A DNA stretch of 64,000 bases from Massospora cicadina (lineage: Eukaryota; Entomophthoromycota; Entomophthoromycetes; Entomophthorales; Entomophthoraceae): assembly GCA_022478985.1 (NCBI GenBank), contig JAKSZP010009234.1, positions 221,433-285,432 on the forward strand, written 5' to 3'. A model generated the notes under the pieces. That model was given only the letters and a program-made list of their open reading frames with translations. It searched no databases and was not told the DNA's origin. The stretch's first letter is position 1; every line of letters starts with the position of its first letter. A program made the position numbers and the translations under genes. Below, piece after piece: positions 22,584 to 33,499 of this stretch.

Positions 22584-24320
22584 ATGAATTTAATTACTCT
22601 GAACAAATTATGGATAGCCATTTGCGGTGCGCCAAACCAAAAATGCCCAGGCCCAGATGGCATTCCATATGAGTTCTACAAAAAATATTTCAAATATATA
22701 TCCCCACTTCTGCTTGCCTCACTTAACCAAAGCCTGTTGGAAACGCGCCTCCTACCAGGAGGACATGAGGCCTTTACTGTCACACTCTTCAAGAAAGGGG
22801 ATAAGCTTGACTTAGCCAACTGGCGCCCCATTTCTCTAACAAACACAGACAAAAATTTTAACAAAAATCATGGCTAACCGTTTAGGGACTGTAGCATCTG
22901 CCACCATCTCCCCAGAACAATTTGGTTTCATCCCCAGAAGGTCGATTTGTTTAACGTGCACTCTGTGGCTAATGTGTGTCAGTCCACAGCCTCTGGGGCA
23001 CTTGTATTATTGGACCAGCAAAAGGCCTATGATAGAGTAAACTGTGAATACCTAATGGCCTGCCTCCATCAATTCCGCCTACCCCCTCGCTTCATCAACT
23101 GGGTGATGCTGCTCATGGAATCTGCAACAATGGCAGTGCATGGCCCTGGCTTCCTAATGGAAGTAGTCAACCCTCAAAGGGGCTTGCGACAAGGGGACCC
23201 CCTCAGCCCACTCTTATACGACTTCAGCCTTGACCCACTACTGCGAAATGTGAATGCACAACTCATTGGGGTCCATGTGCCAGGCCAAGCCCCAGTCAAA
23301 ATATTGGCGTTCACAGATGATTGTGTGGTTGGGGTGTCTAATAATCAAGATGCACGCGCACTTGAAGCTCTCATCCAGGAATATTCCCAGGTAGTCAACG
23401 CAGCACTGAACGCCTCCAAAACTGAAATCATCCTCCTTGGTCGGTTTCAGAACTGCTGGGCCCCAGCAATTAGTTCCCAACCCAGCCTATCTGCTCGCTC
23501 ACATCCACGCCCTACTAACTCAACACACACCACTCCACTGGTGCTCCCCTTCGTGCCACGCCCTACCATAGGACTGGTGCGCCATCTGGGCATGTGGATG
23601 GAGGCAGGCGGATACACGTCAGCAGTAATGGAGTGCCGTATTCTGGACAACGTGACAAAGCAAATCGCCTCTCTCAGAGCCCACCCTACTTTCCTTACTG
23701 GCAGGGTTGTTTTAGCCAACTCTATGCTCCTATCCAAAGTCTGGTTAGGAGCCCATGCCATCCCCTTCTCCCCAAGCTTCTTCAAATCATTGTATGCCCT
23801 GCTGCAAGGATGGCTTTGGTCAGGCCGCCCTCCACCAGTGCGGCTAGAGGTCATGTTTGGCCCTCATCATCATGGTGGCATGGGCCTGCTTGACTTCAAA
23901 GCCCATGCTGCCAAGATCCTGGGCACCTGGATCGCAGCTGTCACCGCTCCCACACTCCCATCCCAACACTGGTCCTGCGCAGCCCACTCCAACTTCTCCC
24001 AAGCCTTGGGCCTCAACAATCCATCAAACCCCCACTCCCTGATGAAATACCTCGCATCACACACATCGGCCACAGGTCCTCACGTGACAAAAACCCACTA
24101 CAAACGAATCCTACTCTCCATGCGGAGCACAGAGTGGAGAATTCATATTAGCGGACATACAACCCAAAGAGGCCGCCCCTCTCCTCAGTTCACACAAGAG
24201 GTACAGGGGCTACCCATCCATGATGGCATGATCCCCATTTGGCCCCATGTCCTATCCAGGGTGGACTACCTGGACATGATGGACATCCCTTATTCCATTG
24301 AGACCCAAAAAACAATCTGA
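22584..24320 (+). pseudogene. LINE2 ORF2 reverse transcriptase
   Basis: The first part (22584-22877) has CPGPDGIPYEFYKKYFKYIS and TLFKKGDKLDLANWRPISL. A frameshift near 22857 leads through SPEQFGFIPRRS (22910) to the long open frame from 22947, 457 residues. That frame holds DQQKAYDRV (motif A, 23013), GLRQGDPLSPLLYDFSLDPL (motif B, 23184) and LAFTDDCVVGV (motif C, Asp codons 23316-23321). It continues through the thumb, with PSLMKY-like and GGMGLLDF segments. RT motifs are complete. Only a few changes separate it from an open ORF2; I infer that it was active not long before the frames broke. Confidence 0.9.
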
Positions 24321-24329
24321 AAATATGTA

Positions 24330-24906
24330 CATCACCCTCTGTTGCAGCCTCAAGTCCGCTCCCATGTGTGGCGCTGCCTGAGGCGGGTGTATAATACAGC
24401 TGAGCGCTCTAACGCTTTACACTCATCCTGTGTCATGTGCGGCCAGTATGGAACGCTGTTCCAACGCCTGGAAAAGTGCCCCACCTCTAAAAGATATGGC
24501 GCGAAGTCCAACGTCTGCTGGGCCAGGATCAAACGCATCCATTCAGTCTGTCAAGAGATATGTTTTCTCTATCAATGGCCTCCTCCCTTCCACCCTCCCT
24601 CCGTGCTCTGGTGGTTGCAATCGCCATGTGGACCATCCACACGATTGTCTTAGATGCCATCGCAGGCTCCACCCCCACCCTCCCAGAAACTGTCCACAGA
24701 TTCTGGTCTCATTTGGTGGACCACTTTCAAGCGTGGATGTTTGGATACCTCCCACCGCGTTGCTGACAGCTGGTCTCCTCCTGGTTCCCAGTCTGGTTCA
24801 TCAAATCAGACCCCTTCCTCCACACATGCTCAATAGTGGCTACGGCCCCTTCACACGTTCCCTCCCCCTCCCCATAAGTGGCGTTCCCGCTGGCAACAAG
24901 AAATAG
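24330..24906 (+). pseudogene. LINE2 ORF2 C-terminal Cys/His finger region
   Basis: After a stop at 24318-24320 the sequence reads VRSHVWRCLRRVYNTAERS and CVMCGQYGTLFQRLEKCP, a zf-RVT-like CX2C and C pattern. It lacks the His seen in LINE-B (CAICGGPNTLAHRLEECP). It continues to LRALVVAIAMWTIHTIVLDA in a shifted frame at 24560-24766, matching LRALIVCIAIWSIHTITLDA of LINE-B. No RNase H domain is seen. Confidence 0.75.
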
Positions 24907-24964
24907 CATCGCTTCTCTGGGGTGCCCCACCAGTACTAAGTTTATCTGTCCTGAGACATATTTG

Positions 24965-25007
24965 GAAGTGTCCATCCCATGGTCGGCCTTCCCCGCAATA
25001 AATTTAA
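24965..25007 (+). repeat. 3' tail of LINE2, shared with SINEs
   Basis: Reads GAAGTGTCCATCCCATGGTC then GGCCTTCCCCGCAATAAATT. It aligns with ATGTCCGTCCCCCGGTCGGC then TTGCCTCGAATAAAT of SINE1, mostly transitions apart. The duplication of LINE2 begins directly after it, so this is the true 3' end. Confidence 0.8.
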
Positions 25008-26190
25008 ATCCATTCAGCGGACCTGTGTGCAGGTTGCCAACTTTGAGATCAGTTTAAATCGGCAGAAAAATTGGGCTGTGTGAGTTTCTCCAGATAAAAT
25101 GTATTTTGATTTGCAGCATATTTCAGTGTGATGCTGGTGTTTTCTAAATAGGGAGTTTACCTGTGTTGATAGTTGAAACCACAGGTGGCCCCATTGGGGG
25201 GTTTAACCCTCACTAGATGTGTTGTTTTCTAGGTGTTGAAGCTGTCTGATAGCCTTGTTGATTGTCACAGACATTGCAGCTGTTTTTCTGGAATTTAGGT
25301 GACAAGCTTTCTTAGTTGCATGAGCCTTGAATGTTTCCCATTTGGCGAAAAGATTTCCATCAGGTGATTATCTTTCTTGCTGTGTTGTTAGCACCATCTC
25401 AATCCAAAGTTTAAGCTCCAGAAGGTGGATGGTGCTCGGGTGAACTCTGTGCCAGGTGGTTAGTTTTTTGTATTTTCCCAATGATGATAGCATGATTGAG
25501 ACCATCCAATGGTTGGAGAAGGGAATAATTGTTGTTGTAAAGTTCAATACTCGGTGTCAGAAGTCTATAGGGGCGAGCATCAGGTCAATCCAGGTCATTG
25601 AGACCTGCTGGTTATTGCTGTGGTGGGGTCTTGTCATGTTGGCCAGGTGGGGGCTTGTTTGGGGATGGTGTCACATAGGCCCAATGTTGCCTTTAGTATG
25701 TGTAGTTTCATATGGCCACAGGGTGTAGCCCTAGACTTAGGCCAGCGGTTGGTATTGGTTTTTAGCCAGCAGTTGAAATCCCCCACAAAAAATGTTGCCT
25801 CAGGGAATTGGATTGAGAGGATATCGGACAGGAATTTTTGGCGGTCATTCAGGTCATTTGGGGCATATACACACGCCACAGCAAAATTTTCTCCATTCCA
25901 CTCAAGGTCCATTAGGAGTATCTATCCCTCCAGGTGGGAGGCTGTATTTTGGATTTTTACTGAGGGTTACAGTTTGTTTGAATTACCATCCCACAATGGT
26001 ATGTCCAAAAGGATTTGGCTGGAAGGAGCATGGTTGACCATGACTCCTCCTCCCCCGGTGGACAGTGGGGTTCTTGGATGGCCAAGATGTCAAGGGGATA
26101 TTGCGCAGGAAAGCCATTTTTTTGGCCCAGGATGTGGGGCCTTGGCTCCTGCGATGTTGAGCATCCCTATGTTGATTGTGGTAGTCCACA
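25008..26190 (-). pseudogene. LINE-B ORF2, AP-type endonuclease and linker
   Basis: On the minus strand, 25634-25912 reads AVACVYAPND, then FFVGDFNCWLKTNTNRWP and HILKATLGLCDTIP, the same order as LINE2. The equivalent of the SDH box near 25510 reads LNHAIIIGK, so the catalytic Asp is Asn (a G to A type change). Downstream, 25008-25480 is the linker to the RT that continues at 19744. Inactive. Confidence 0.8.
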
Positions 26191-26192
26191 CA

Positions 26193-27690
26193 TCAGGAAC
26201 GCTGGGGTGACCCACTGAGGTCACCCAGTTCCTTCTCACGAGTCATACTGTGAGTGTGAGGTCGATTAGCCATATTATTATCAGTGTGTTGATCAGCGGT
26301 CTTGGTGCTGGCATTGTACAGTTTTTTCTGGCTTGGATTACTCCATGTGTTTTGGGTTTGGCATGTGTTGGCTTTTGCCCCATCAGAAACTTTTTTGCCA
26401 CTTACCTGTGGGTTTGATGGGTGGGAGTTGTGGGTCGGGGTGGTTGGTTCCTGTGCATAGGTGTTCTCGCCTTGTGATTGGCTGAAGTTGCCTTCCATGT
26501 CATCATTGAACATATATGATTGGTTGGGAGGATTCTCAGTGGTGCAATGTGGATCTACTCCCGCTTGGTTGAGTGTGTTTGATTGATTGTGTCCAACAGT
26601 TTCTTCATTTTGGTTATGTTGGGTTTTATGTGTTGGGTCTGATTGGTTGTTACATTGTGCTGCCATGGCATCCGCTTGAATTTGTTCTGGGGAAATTGCG
26701 GTGTGAGTTTGGGTCTTGGCGGAACTCGCGGCCTGCTTTCAGGCGGTCTGTGTGTGACGTTGGTCCTTGCACAAGATGGGCTCTTTCACCCCAATAGAAG
26801 GCAAAAGTAGAGTCTTTAATTTTCCCAAAAAGTTGGGCTTGTTTCATCCATATTGTCCTCGCAAAATTCCGGTGCTTCAATCCCGCATTTGATGGGGCAG
26901 GCGTGGTCCTTGTGGCCTATTGCTGAGCAGAATTCGCAAATGGGTGGGGTGTGCTCTGTTGTGATACAGAAGGGGCGAGATACACTGCCATCAGGGAGGT
27001 TGATGGTCGCCATGCGGGGAATTAGGGTGATGTCCTTGGCCACATCTTGGTCGGGTTCAATAATAACAATTGCCTTTCCTGTGCACAGGTGGGGCAGGAG
27101 GGGGAATTTTTCAAATTCAAATTGTTTTATTATTCCGTAGCCTTTGAGGCCCCCGCAGAGTTTGTCCGTGAGGACATCGCAGTGCACAGTGCTCAGAAGT
27201 CAGTCAAATATGATGAAGAGGTCATTTGCCTCATTCCATCATATGCGCACCGTGTGGATGGTTCTATCTTCGTTATTGATTTTTATAAAAAATTTAATTT
27301 TTGCTGCTTCTGCCGCTTCATCCGCGGACATGAACCTGACGTCCACCCATCCTCTGTGTAAATTTTTGTAATTTACCAAGACGGTGTTTGGGAAAGTTGC
27401 GGAGAAGGCCTCCCCCATTTTTTTCCCATGACTCAAGGGAAGTATCACCAACCATGATTCTGAGGCCATGTTCAAGGGAGGATAAGGGTTGGTAGTGCTC
27501 AATTTTGGTATTGCACCCATTTTTGCAGGAATTGCAAAACTTCAGGTGCGGCGTTGTGCTCACCCTTTTTGGTGAGTGGGTGTGTCAATGTTCCACTGGG
27601 GCGTTTTCCCCCAGCAGGTTGGAGAGGCTTCGGGCCTTTTGCGCTGGCCACTTTTGCCCAACTGGTGTTGTTGCGGACAAATTTGCTCAT
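26193..27690 (-). pseudogene. LINE-B ORF1 protein (CCHC zinc knuckle)
   Basis: Start at 27690: MSKFVRNNTSWAKVASAKGP, comparable with MSGSSWAS in LINE-A. A frameshift near 27510 leads to GWVDVRFMSADEAAEAAK (27300-27350), matching GWLDLGFKS and AADEAA of LINE-A. Another leads to 26816-27187 with LPHLCTGKAIVIIEP, RPFCITTEHTPP and the intact knuckle CEFCSAIGHKDHAC (26897-26938). The C-terminal part (26193-26666) is Asn/Gln/Thr-rich and low in complexity. It is clearly the homolog of LINE2 ORF1 at moderate identity. Confidence 0.85.
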
Positions 27691-27778
27691 ATTCCAGGTT
27701 GATTGTCAATCTCAGAGAAATTGCGTAGAATCATGTTATTATTAAGAGTGATTAACGGAAAAGAAAAGCTTGCCCTAA

Positions 27779-27947
27779 TTTTAATCTACTTTTATAAAAA
27801 AGATTATTTGAGGAGGGTCGACCTTGGGACAACATACCACACCAAGAATGTTTTCTAGCCAGTACAGGTTTTGAACTCAAAACCTGCACTAGGGGTGGAA
27901 GCAGTTTTACCACTCAGCTAACCACAGTTTTTAATCTACTTTTATAA
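27779..27947 (-). mobile_element. SINE3: short tRNA-derived SINE with 19-bp target-site duplication
   Basis: The body is 27798-27928 on the minus strand (131 bp). The perfect repeat TTTTAATCTACTTTTATAA is at 27779-27797 and 27929-27947. The minus strand starts with a tRNA-like head: A box-like TTAGCTGAGTGGTAAAAC (27921 to 27904) and B box-like AGTTCAAAACC (27877 to 27867). Its 3' end reads TTGTCCCAAGGTCGACC then CTCCTCAAATAATC, the LINE-type tail. It is only half as long as SINE1 and SINE2, essentially head plus tail. Confidence 0.82.
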
Positions 27948-30828
27948 TTTGTTACCTTTGGAATTCTTGTATTGTCTCTGTAAATGTTAATTTAGGCTTA
28001 TTGCATACCATCACCAATAATAGGTAGTATAAAAAGTTACATTTAAAATTAATTGCCACCTTGGTGGCGCTAAACCCGGGTCCCTATATACTTAGATTTA
28101 CCTCACCCAGCAGCCATAAACAATAAGATCTCTTATTTTATTATTGCTCCTTGACTCAGCACCACCATAAAATGCATCACTATTGTTTTTATTATCCTCG
28201 CCAATTAGACCTGTATCATTGTTATTTTGCATATTTGCTATCTGTTGTAAATGTCCCAAAGCCAAGGTATTAGTCTCGCTGTTTTTCATGAATATCATTC
28301 AACTAGTCAGAAATTCTTATATTCTTATCAGTTATTAATAATACACTACAATGAAAAATATGAGAGTTAGAGTAGCATATCATGAAGGGATGTCAATTTA
28401 GAAAAGGGATCTTGTTCTGATAGTAGCTGTAAGGTTCCCAGTTGCAGCTATCAAGCTGGACAAAACCTTTCACCCCTTTATAATCAAAATGAGGTATAAG
28501 ACATCTTGGAAAAACTACAACTGGAACCAATTTTTACCCATCTTGGAAAAGCTTTAACTGACCCAACGTGATTCAGGCTCCCTGAAGTGCCCGCCAGGAT
28601 GAACCTGAGGGTTATTCCTTACTTGCTAACAAGTAAGCAAGCCTACAACATGATAAAGTGTAAGGAAGTGATATGTTTATTAGAACCAAATACATACTTT
28701 CTAAAAAAAACTATGTGCTAAAAAGAGTAATAATTGATCCAGATTTAAGCCAAGTTATAATGATTACTTAGGCAACATATGGCAATCAAATGCCTCACCT
28801 ATTGAAAATCTTCATCATCAGTTTCCAGAAATAGTTTGTCTTATTAGCAGCATTAATTGCCAGTAAACCTTAATAATTAATAAAAATTATTAATCTATAC
28901 TCATCATCAATCGCCAGTAGATCAGTATACTCAAATGTTATCAGGGGAAAATCCCTGATAATTTTAGGAACGGCTACCCTTAATAGCTCAACCCATTAAA
29001 ATGGGGATCACAAATCAGACCTAACGTTATTGTTACATAATCCAAAAGTAGGGGCTTCACCTATAGTAGGGAAAATACTGACAGAACTTCATTCAAGCCT
29101 TGACTGAGGATCAAGAGCCAAGCCTTCTGTAATCAAGAAAGAAGAGTTTGGGTAACTTGTGTAAGGCAGTCATTGGTTCATCTATTTTCACATGTAAGCT
29201 GGTTGAGGGCGCAGAAGCCAGTGGTTGCATGGCAAACAAGTGGTGAGGGAGCGCATCTGAAGAGAATTTGAGCGTGCCTAAGATTTAGAAAGTGGTATGG
29301 CAGCTTAAGGAATTTGCCGCTACTGCAATAGGAAAAAGTTAGGTGGGATCTGCCTTTTGAACCCTAATGGGAATTTTTAGATTAATAGAATCTTCCAGCA
29401 TAGCTTGGTAAAGGTAGTGGTGAACAAGAGAAACAGTTAAGATTTTAAAGAACACAGTTTGTTGGGCAAATGTTTAACCCAAAAAAATAGCAGGTGTAGT
29501 ATGTGCCACAGATGGGTGGCGTGGATACAACAATATAATCTGATCAAATTTATCATTACATCACCCCCTTGCTTCTTTGCAGATGTAAGACAAACAGGGA
29601 ACAATAGTGGCGGCAGCAGCAGGGTTGTCACAGTGGGACTTCAGGTTGGCTGGCCTTCAGCAATTTGTTAGAACCATTTTGAAGATGAAATATATTTTTT
29701 TAAGGGATTTTAGAATTAAACTGAACATGTTAGCGCTAGTAGTCAAAAAATAATATTAAATTAAGTACATTATACTAAATCAAATAATCCAAGTGAATCA
29801 TGTCAGGAAGCTGAGAAAAACTTCAACAGTTTCAGCGTAAATGGTTTTTGGGAGACACTTAAATTTAACAGCTCCTGGTATTTACAGCACTATTAAAAGC
29901 CGTTTTAGTCACTAGAAGGGAGAAAACTCTTCCCTATAGCGTCTTAGATATGACAAAGTGATTGACCGCTTGACAGCTAGAATAAAGGCCCAAATGTTAG
30001 TAATTACATTTTTTTACTTGGTTTCTTGGAGTTTGAGGGGGTACTTGGAGGACCTGGCAGAAAGCACCAGTTTTTTGGGTCAGCTGGAAAAAACTTCCAA
30101 ATGGCACCAATTCAATCAGGGCCGCAGGGAAAAGCTTCAACTGACTCTTCAAGATTAAGCTCCCTTAAGTACTTGTTGAGATGAACCTGAGAATTATTTC
30201 TTAACTTGGCTAAAGACAAAGCTAGTATAAGTCTTGGGGTAGCAACCCCTAAAGCTTGATCAGGAGGTATTCCTGTTTTTGGATCAAGAAGAGGGAAATA
30301 TAGAGGCGTTCCCCCTCGTCGCCTTGGGCGATTTAGCTCATGTGGTATATGAGATGTGGGTGACAGCGTATACTTTGAAAGTTGCATCGTTTCCCCATGC
30401 CAACCACCATAGGTTGGTGAAAAGAATTCAGGGTGTGTGGGGAGAACTGTCAGCAGCAAGGGGCCTTCGCCAGTAGGGGGTTGGCAGTGATTCTCTACCT
30501 CAAAAGGTTTGCTCTTGCAGTTTGTTTTCTACTGATATAGTTAATTTGAAATCTGCCAAGAGTAAATTACATTTTGGTGCGAGAATTAACATCCAACGTG
30601 GTCCTTTGTCACCAGTAATTGCAAGCATGTCCCTGATATATATGGGTGCAACAAATCCTTTCCAAACTCAGTGGGACCACCCATATGTGGCCTGGCCGTG
30701 GGCTCACCCAGTCACCCACTGGATGAAGTGACGCCCTTCAGCTAAGCAAAATTGCATAAGGAGGAAAAGTTGGTGGTAAGATCTGACCATGAGTCAGCTG
30801 GCCAGGCTGGGATCAATCTGGCACCATA
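27948..30828. other. Degraded repeat remains, unassigned
   Basis: No intact gene. On the minus strand, 30112-30459 is open for 115 residues, and 28430-28640 resembles 30060-30210 (AAAAGCTT(C/T)AACTGA and GATGAACCTGAG shared). The segment 30277-30400 is homologous to 4440-4560 in element C. A primer-site-like TGGTGCCAGATTG lies on the minus strand at 30826-30814, so this may be the internal region of a decayed LTR element. I do not recognise its proteins. Confidence 0.4.
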
Positions 30829-31736
30829 TTATTACTGAATTCCGATCTAGTGCAATCAGACTGTGAAATTATTTTTGATAGTGAATACAATTATTTGGTT
30901 AGTTTACTGCACAAGTTGGTTGTAAACTTAATAAAGGCACTATCTGTATGGTGACAACTAGTAGGTTGATTCTTAACAATAAGCGGCACAAATCCACTAT
31001 GGTAACTGTAACTTGAGAAGAACAACTAGGGACTTTTATTCCATTTAATCTTCATTTTAGAAGTAAATATAATAAATATATACGTTAAATTCTGTTTTTA
31101 TTAGAGAATGCTAGGGGTTTTTATAGTCAGAAGGCAGAAAACTTTTTTAGATAATTGTCTGAAATTAACTGATTGGTCTCCTGAAACTTCTAACCCTTAG
31201 AGTTAACTTTCAATGGTAACGAATACCACCATCATGGTTAATCCTTAGCAGTGTAACCTTTCATAGATTGGTAACCATCCCCTTGTATTAGGAACTGTAC
31301 ACAGATGGGCTGGGGCCATGTTACTTAATTACAACTACTAGCTACTGCCAAAATAGACGTTATTACGCTTCAGTAACTTTGTAAAAGTGGCCTAATTAAT
31401 AAGAGCCACTTTTTGAACAATCTACTATGGTAATCTGACTATTTGCAATCAAGCCTTCAAATAGTTGCCTAATTAGCTCTGCTGGGGATGATCCCCAACG
31501 AAACATTAATCAAAACCAATTGGTGGATTATATCCTTTGGTTAATTATGACTAACAACTAGTCAGGGATGATCCCTGACAAAACATTTACTTAAACTAAT
31601 CGTCAGATTATTTCCTTTGGTTAATTTTGACTATCAATTTAGTTGGCAAACATCGCCAAACAATAAATTGCTTTTAACAACCTTCAATTTTAATTGTCAT
31701 TCCAAATTGATAATGTGGTCAACTGAACGTCCAACA
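30829..31736 (-). repeat. Probable LTR on the minus strand
   Basis: On the minus strand a purine-rich GCGGGGGATG precedes TGTTGGACGTTCAG at 31736, as before a 3' LTR of G7. A primer-site-like TGGTGCCAGATTG follows the other end at 30826, as after a 5' LTR. Length about 908 bp. No second copy is visible in the window, so the call rests on the flanking signals. It contains an imperfect tandem repeat at 31480-31630. Confidence 0.45.
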
Positions 31737-32159
31737 CATCCCCCGCTTGACAAGATTACCCAGTAAGACAGTTTTTTAGAAGCAATTTCTTCTTCTCAAT
31801 ATTTAACCAACAAGCTTAGTTGAGAGGTCCATCTTCTGGGCTTAACAAACTCATTAGTTCAGCAGTCCCATTCTCGCTGCTTCCTCTGTTGAGTGAGGTC
31901 CTAACCTTTTTCTGTACCAGGACTACTTGGGCAATGTCACCAGTCATAGCCTGGGAAACCTGTACCCCCTTGTTGGGCTCTCCGTTTGCTATCAGAGCGG
32001 ATTTCCTTCATTTCTAGGGACTACTCATGGTGGATTTTAGCGCCTCAGCACTAATTCAAGTGTCCTCAGTTGCAACCTGAGCTGGCCCTGCCAATTATAG
32101 GAGAGAAATATGCCCAAATAAACTAAATGTGACAAATTAAAATTGATTTTTAATATAGT

Positions 32160-32270
32160 TTTCTATTATTGTTATTATTATTTTATTTTTTTTGTTTTTT
32201 ACTGATGTTTTTTATATGTTTTTCTTTTTTGTATATATTCTTTTTTAGTGACAATTTTTTGAATCTTGCT
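32160..32270. repeat. T-rich low-complexity stretch
   Basis: Long runs of T with interspersed A and G; the short open frame here is a product of composition, not a gene. Confidence 0.6.
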
Positions 32271-32379
32271 ATTAACTCAGTTAGCTATATGAACATTGAG
32301 GATATTTTTGACTGTATTGGCAACCGTTGCCAATTTGAAAATTACTTCAAGGGGGCCTATCCATAAGGCATCCAGCTTA

Positions 32380-33300
32380 TATTAATAGCCAAATCTATGT
32401 ATATCACAATAAGATACTTTATCCCCTATTTCAAATCTTTTTATGGGTGGTTGTTTCTTATCTTTGTACGTTGTAGCCTGGATCCTTTTCTGAAGGGTTT
32501 TGTCAAATGCTTAGGATTGTAAATCATACATTATGTTGGCTAATTGATTTAAATATTAGTCTGGGCTCATCCCCTTAAAGTTAGTTTCAATTCTGATTAT
32601 AGAATTGTTGGTAAGGCAGCTTTTCTTCCATAGAGCTATTTAAAGGGTGTCTTCCAGCTGAGGAATGATAGCTGACATTATAATCGAATGTCACCTAACT
32701 TAAGTATGAAGCCCAAGCAGATTTTTTCCTGCAACCAGATTTTGTAACATAGTGGTTAAGGTAGTTTTCACTCTCTCAACTAGTCCACTGGTATCTGGTC
32801 AATATGAGAATGATATGACTCCTTTAATCCCCATCAGTTCATTCAATTGGGGTATGATAAAAGACATAAATTTTGATCCATTATCATTCAGGATCACTTG
32901 GGACAACCATGCCAATAAACACTTGATCCAGAGTAAATTTGGCAGTATTTGTTGCATTGCCTGAACCATAGCCTTGGTTTCAATCCATTGGGTCAGGTGA
33001 TCAATTGCAAATTTGATATATCGCATTCATCCAATGCATATACTTAGAGGTCCTATGACATTGATTGCTAATGTATGCTAGGCGAATCCCGGTCACACTA
33101 ACTGATATCTGGCCATATTTTTGTGTGGCTTGTGGAGCTGACACTCTGTACAACAGGAAAGAAAATCTTCCATATCATATTTTAACGATTACCACTAGTA
33201 ATATGGATGAATTTGCTCTAAAGTTTTTTTGAGGTCACCATGGCTAACAACTTTGTGAGCGGCACAGTTTATTTCTATTCATTCTGATGGTTTTGGTAAC
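32380..33300 (-). pseudogene. G7 integrase
   Basis: On the minus strand: zinc part AAHKVVSHGDLKKT and FLSCCTECQLHKPHKN (about 33110-33250), core AIDHLTQWIETKA (about 32980-33020) and LNDNGSKFMSFIIPQLNELM (32840-32900) with the second catalytic Asp, then LYGRKAALPTIL (about 32600) near the C-terminus. The first core motif reads INVIGPLS, with Asn for the usual catalytic Asp. Confidence 0.75.
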
Positions 33301-33499
33301 AGAAACCTTTTATCTTTCAGGGTTTGAATACTGTCCATTAAACATCGATGAATCCCCCTTGGGTTGGGACCATCTAGTACTAAAAAAAATACTGTCCATT
33401 AATGTTCTGTTCCCTCTATGGCTTTTCATAACGCCATTTGAACTTCTGCTGGCTCGTCCTCCAACTCTCCTTTCACCATTTGATAAATAGGTCATCAGC

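Larger units (their letters stand above)
19745..25007 (+). mobile_element. LINE2: full-length LINE-A non-LTR retrotransposon inserted into LINE-B
   Basis: The body is 5263 bp, flanked by ATCCATTCAGTGGACCTG (19727-19744) and ATCCATTCAGCGGACCTG (25008-25025), an 18-bp target-site duplication with one mismatch. In order: 5' leader from GAACTTTTCTTTCTCG, ORF1 from 19840, AP endonuclease, RT with a 457-residue open frame, C-terminal finger, and 3' tail GTCCATCCCATGGTCGGCC then TTCCCCGCAATAAATTTAA. It is the most complete LINE in the window and the best candidate for judging which machinery served the SINEs. Confidence 0.9.
17092..27792 (-). mobile_element. LINE-B: minus-strand LINE split by the insertion of LINE2
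   Basis: The two parts are 25008-27770 (5' leader, ORF1, endonuclease) and about 17120-19744 (RT, finger, 3' tail). They are one element: the break at 19744/25008 carries the 18-bp duplication of LINE2, and the reading continues across it, reaching HRFYTDLYTADFASP, a classical pre-RT segment. The 5' end (minus, from 27770) reads AGCTTTTCTTTTCC, like the other LINEs. The outer duplication is TGCCC, a 6-nt indel, then TAATTTTAATCTA(T/C)TTT at 17092-17119 and 27771-27792. The family is related to, but clearly diverged from, LINE-A. Confidence 0.85.

Noticed and set aside
28040..28150. A fourth SINE head on the minus strand (GACCCGGGTTTAGCGCC)
   Set aside because: The B box match is weak, the A box is not convincing and there is no LINE-type tail or duplication nearby.
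32169..32366. Phe-rich small membrane protein
   Set aside because: A product of the T-rich low-complexity tract.
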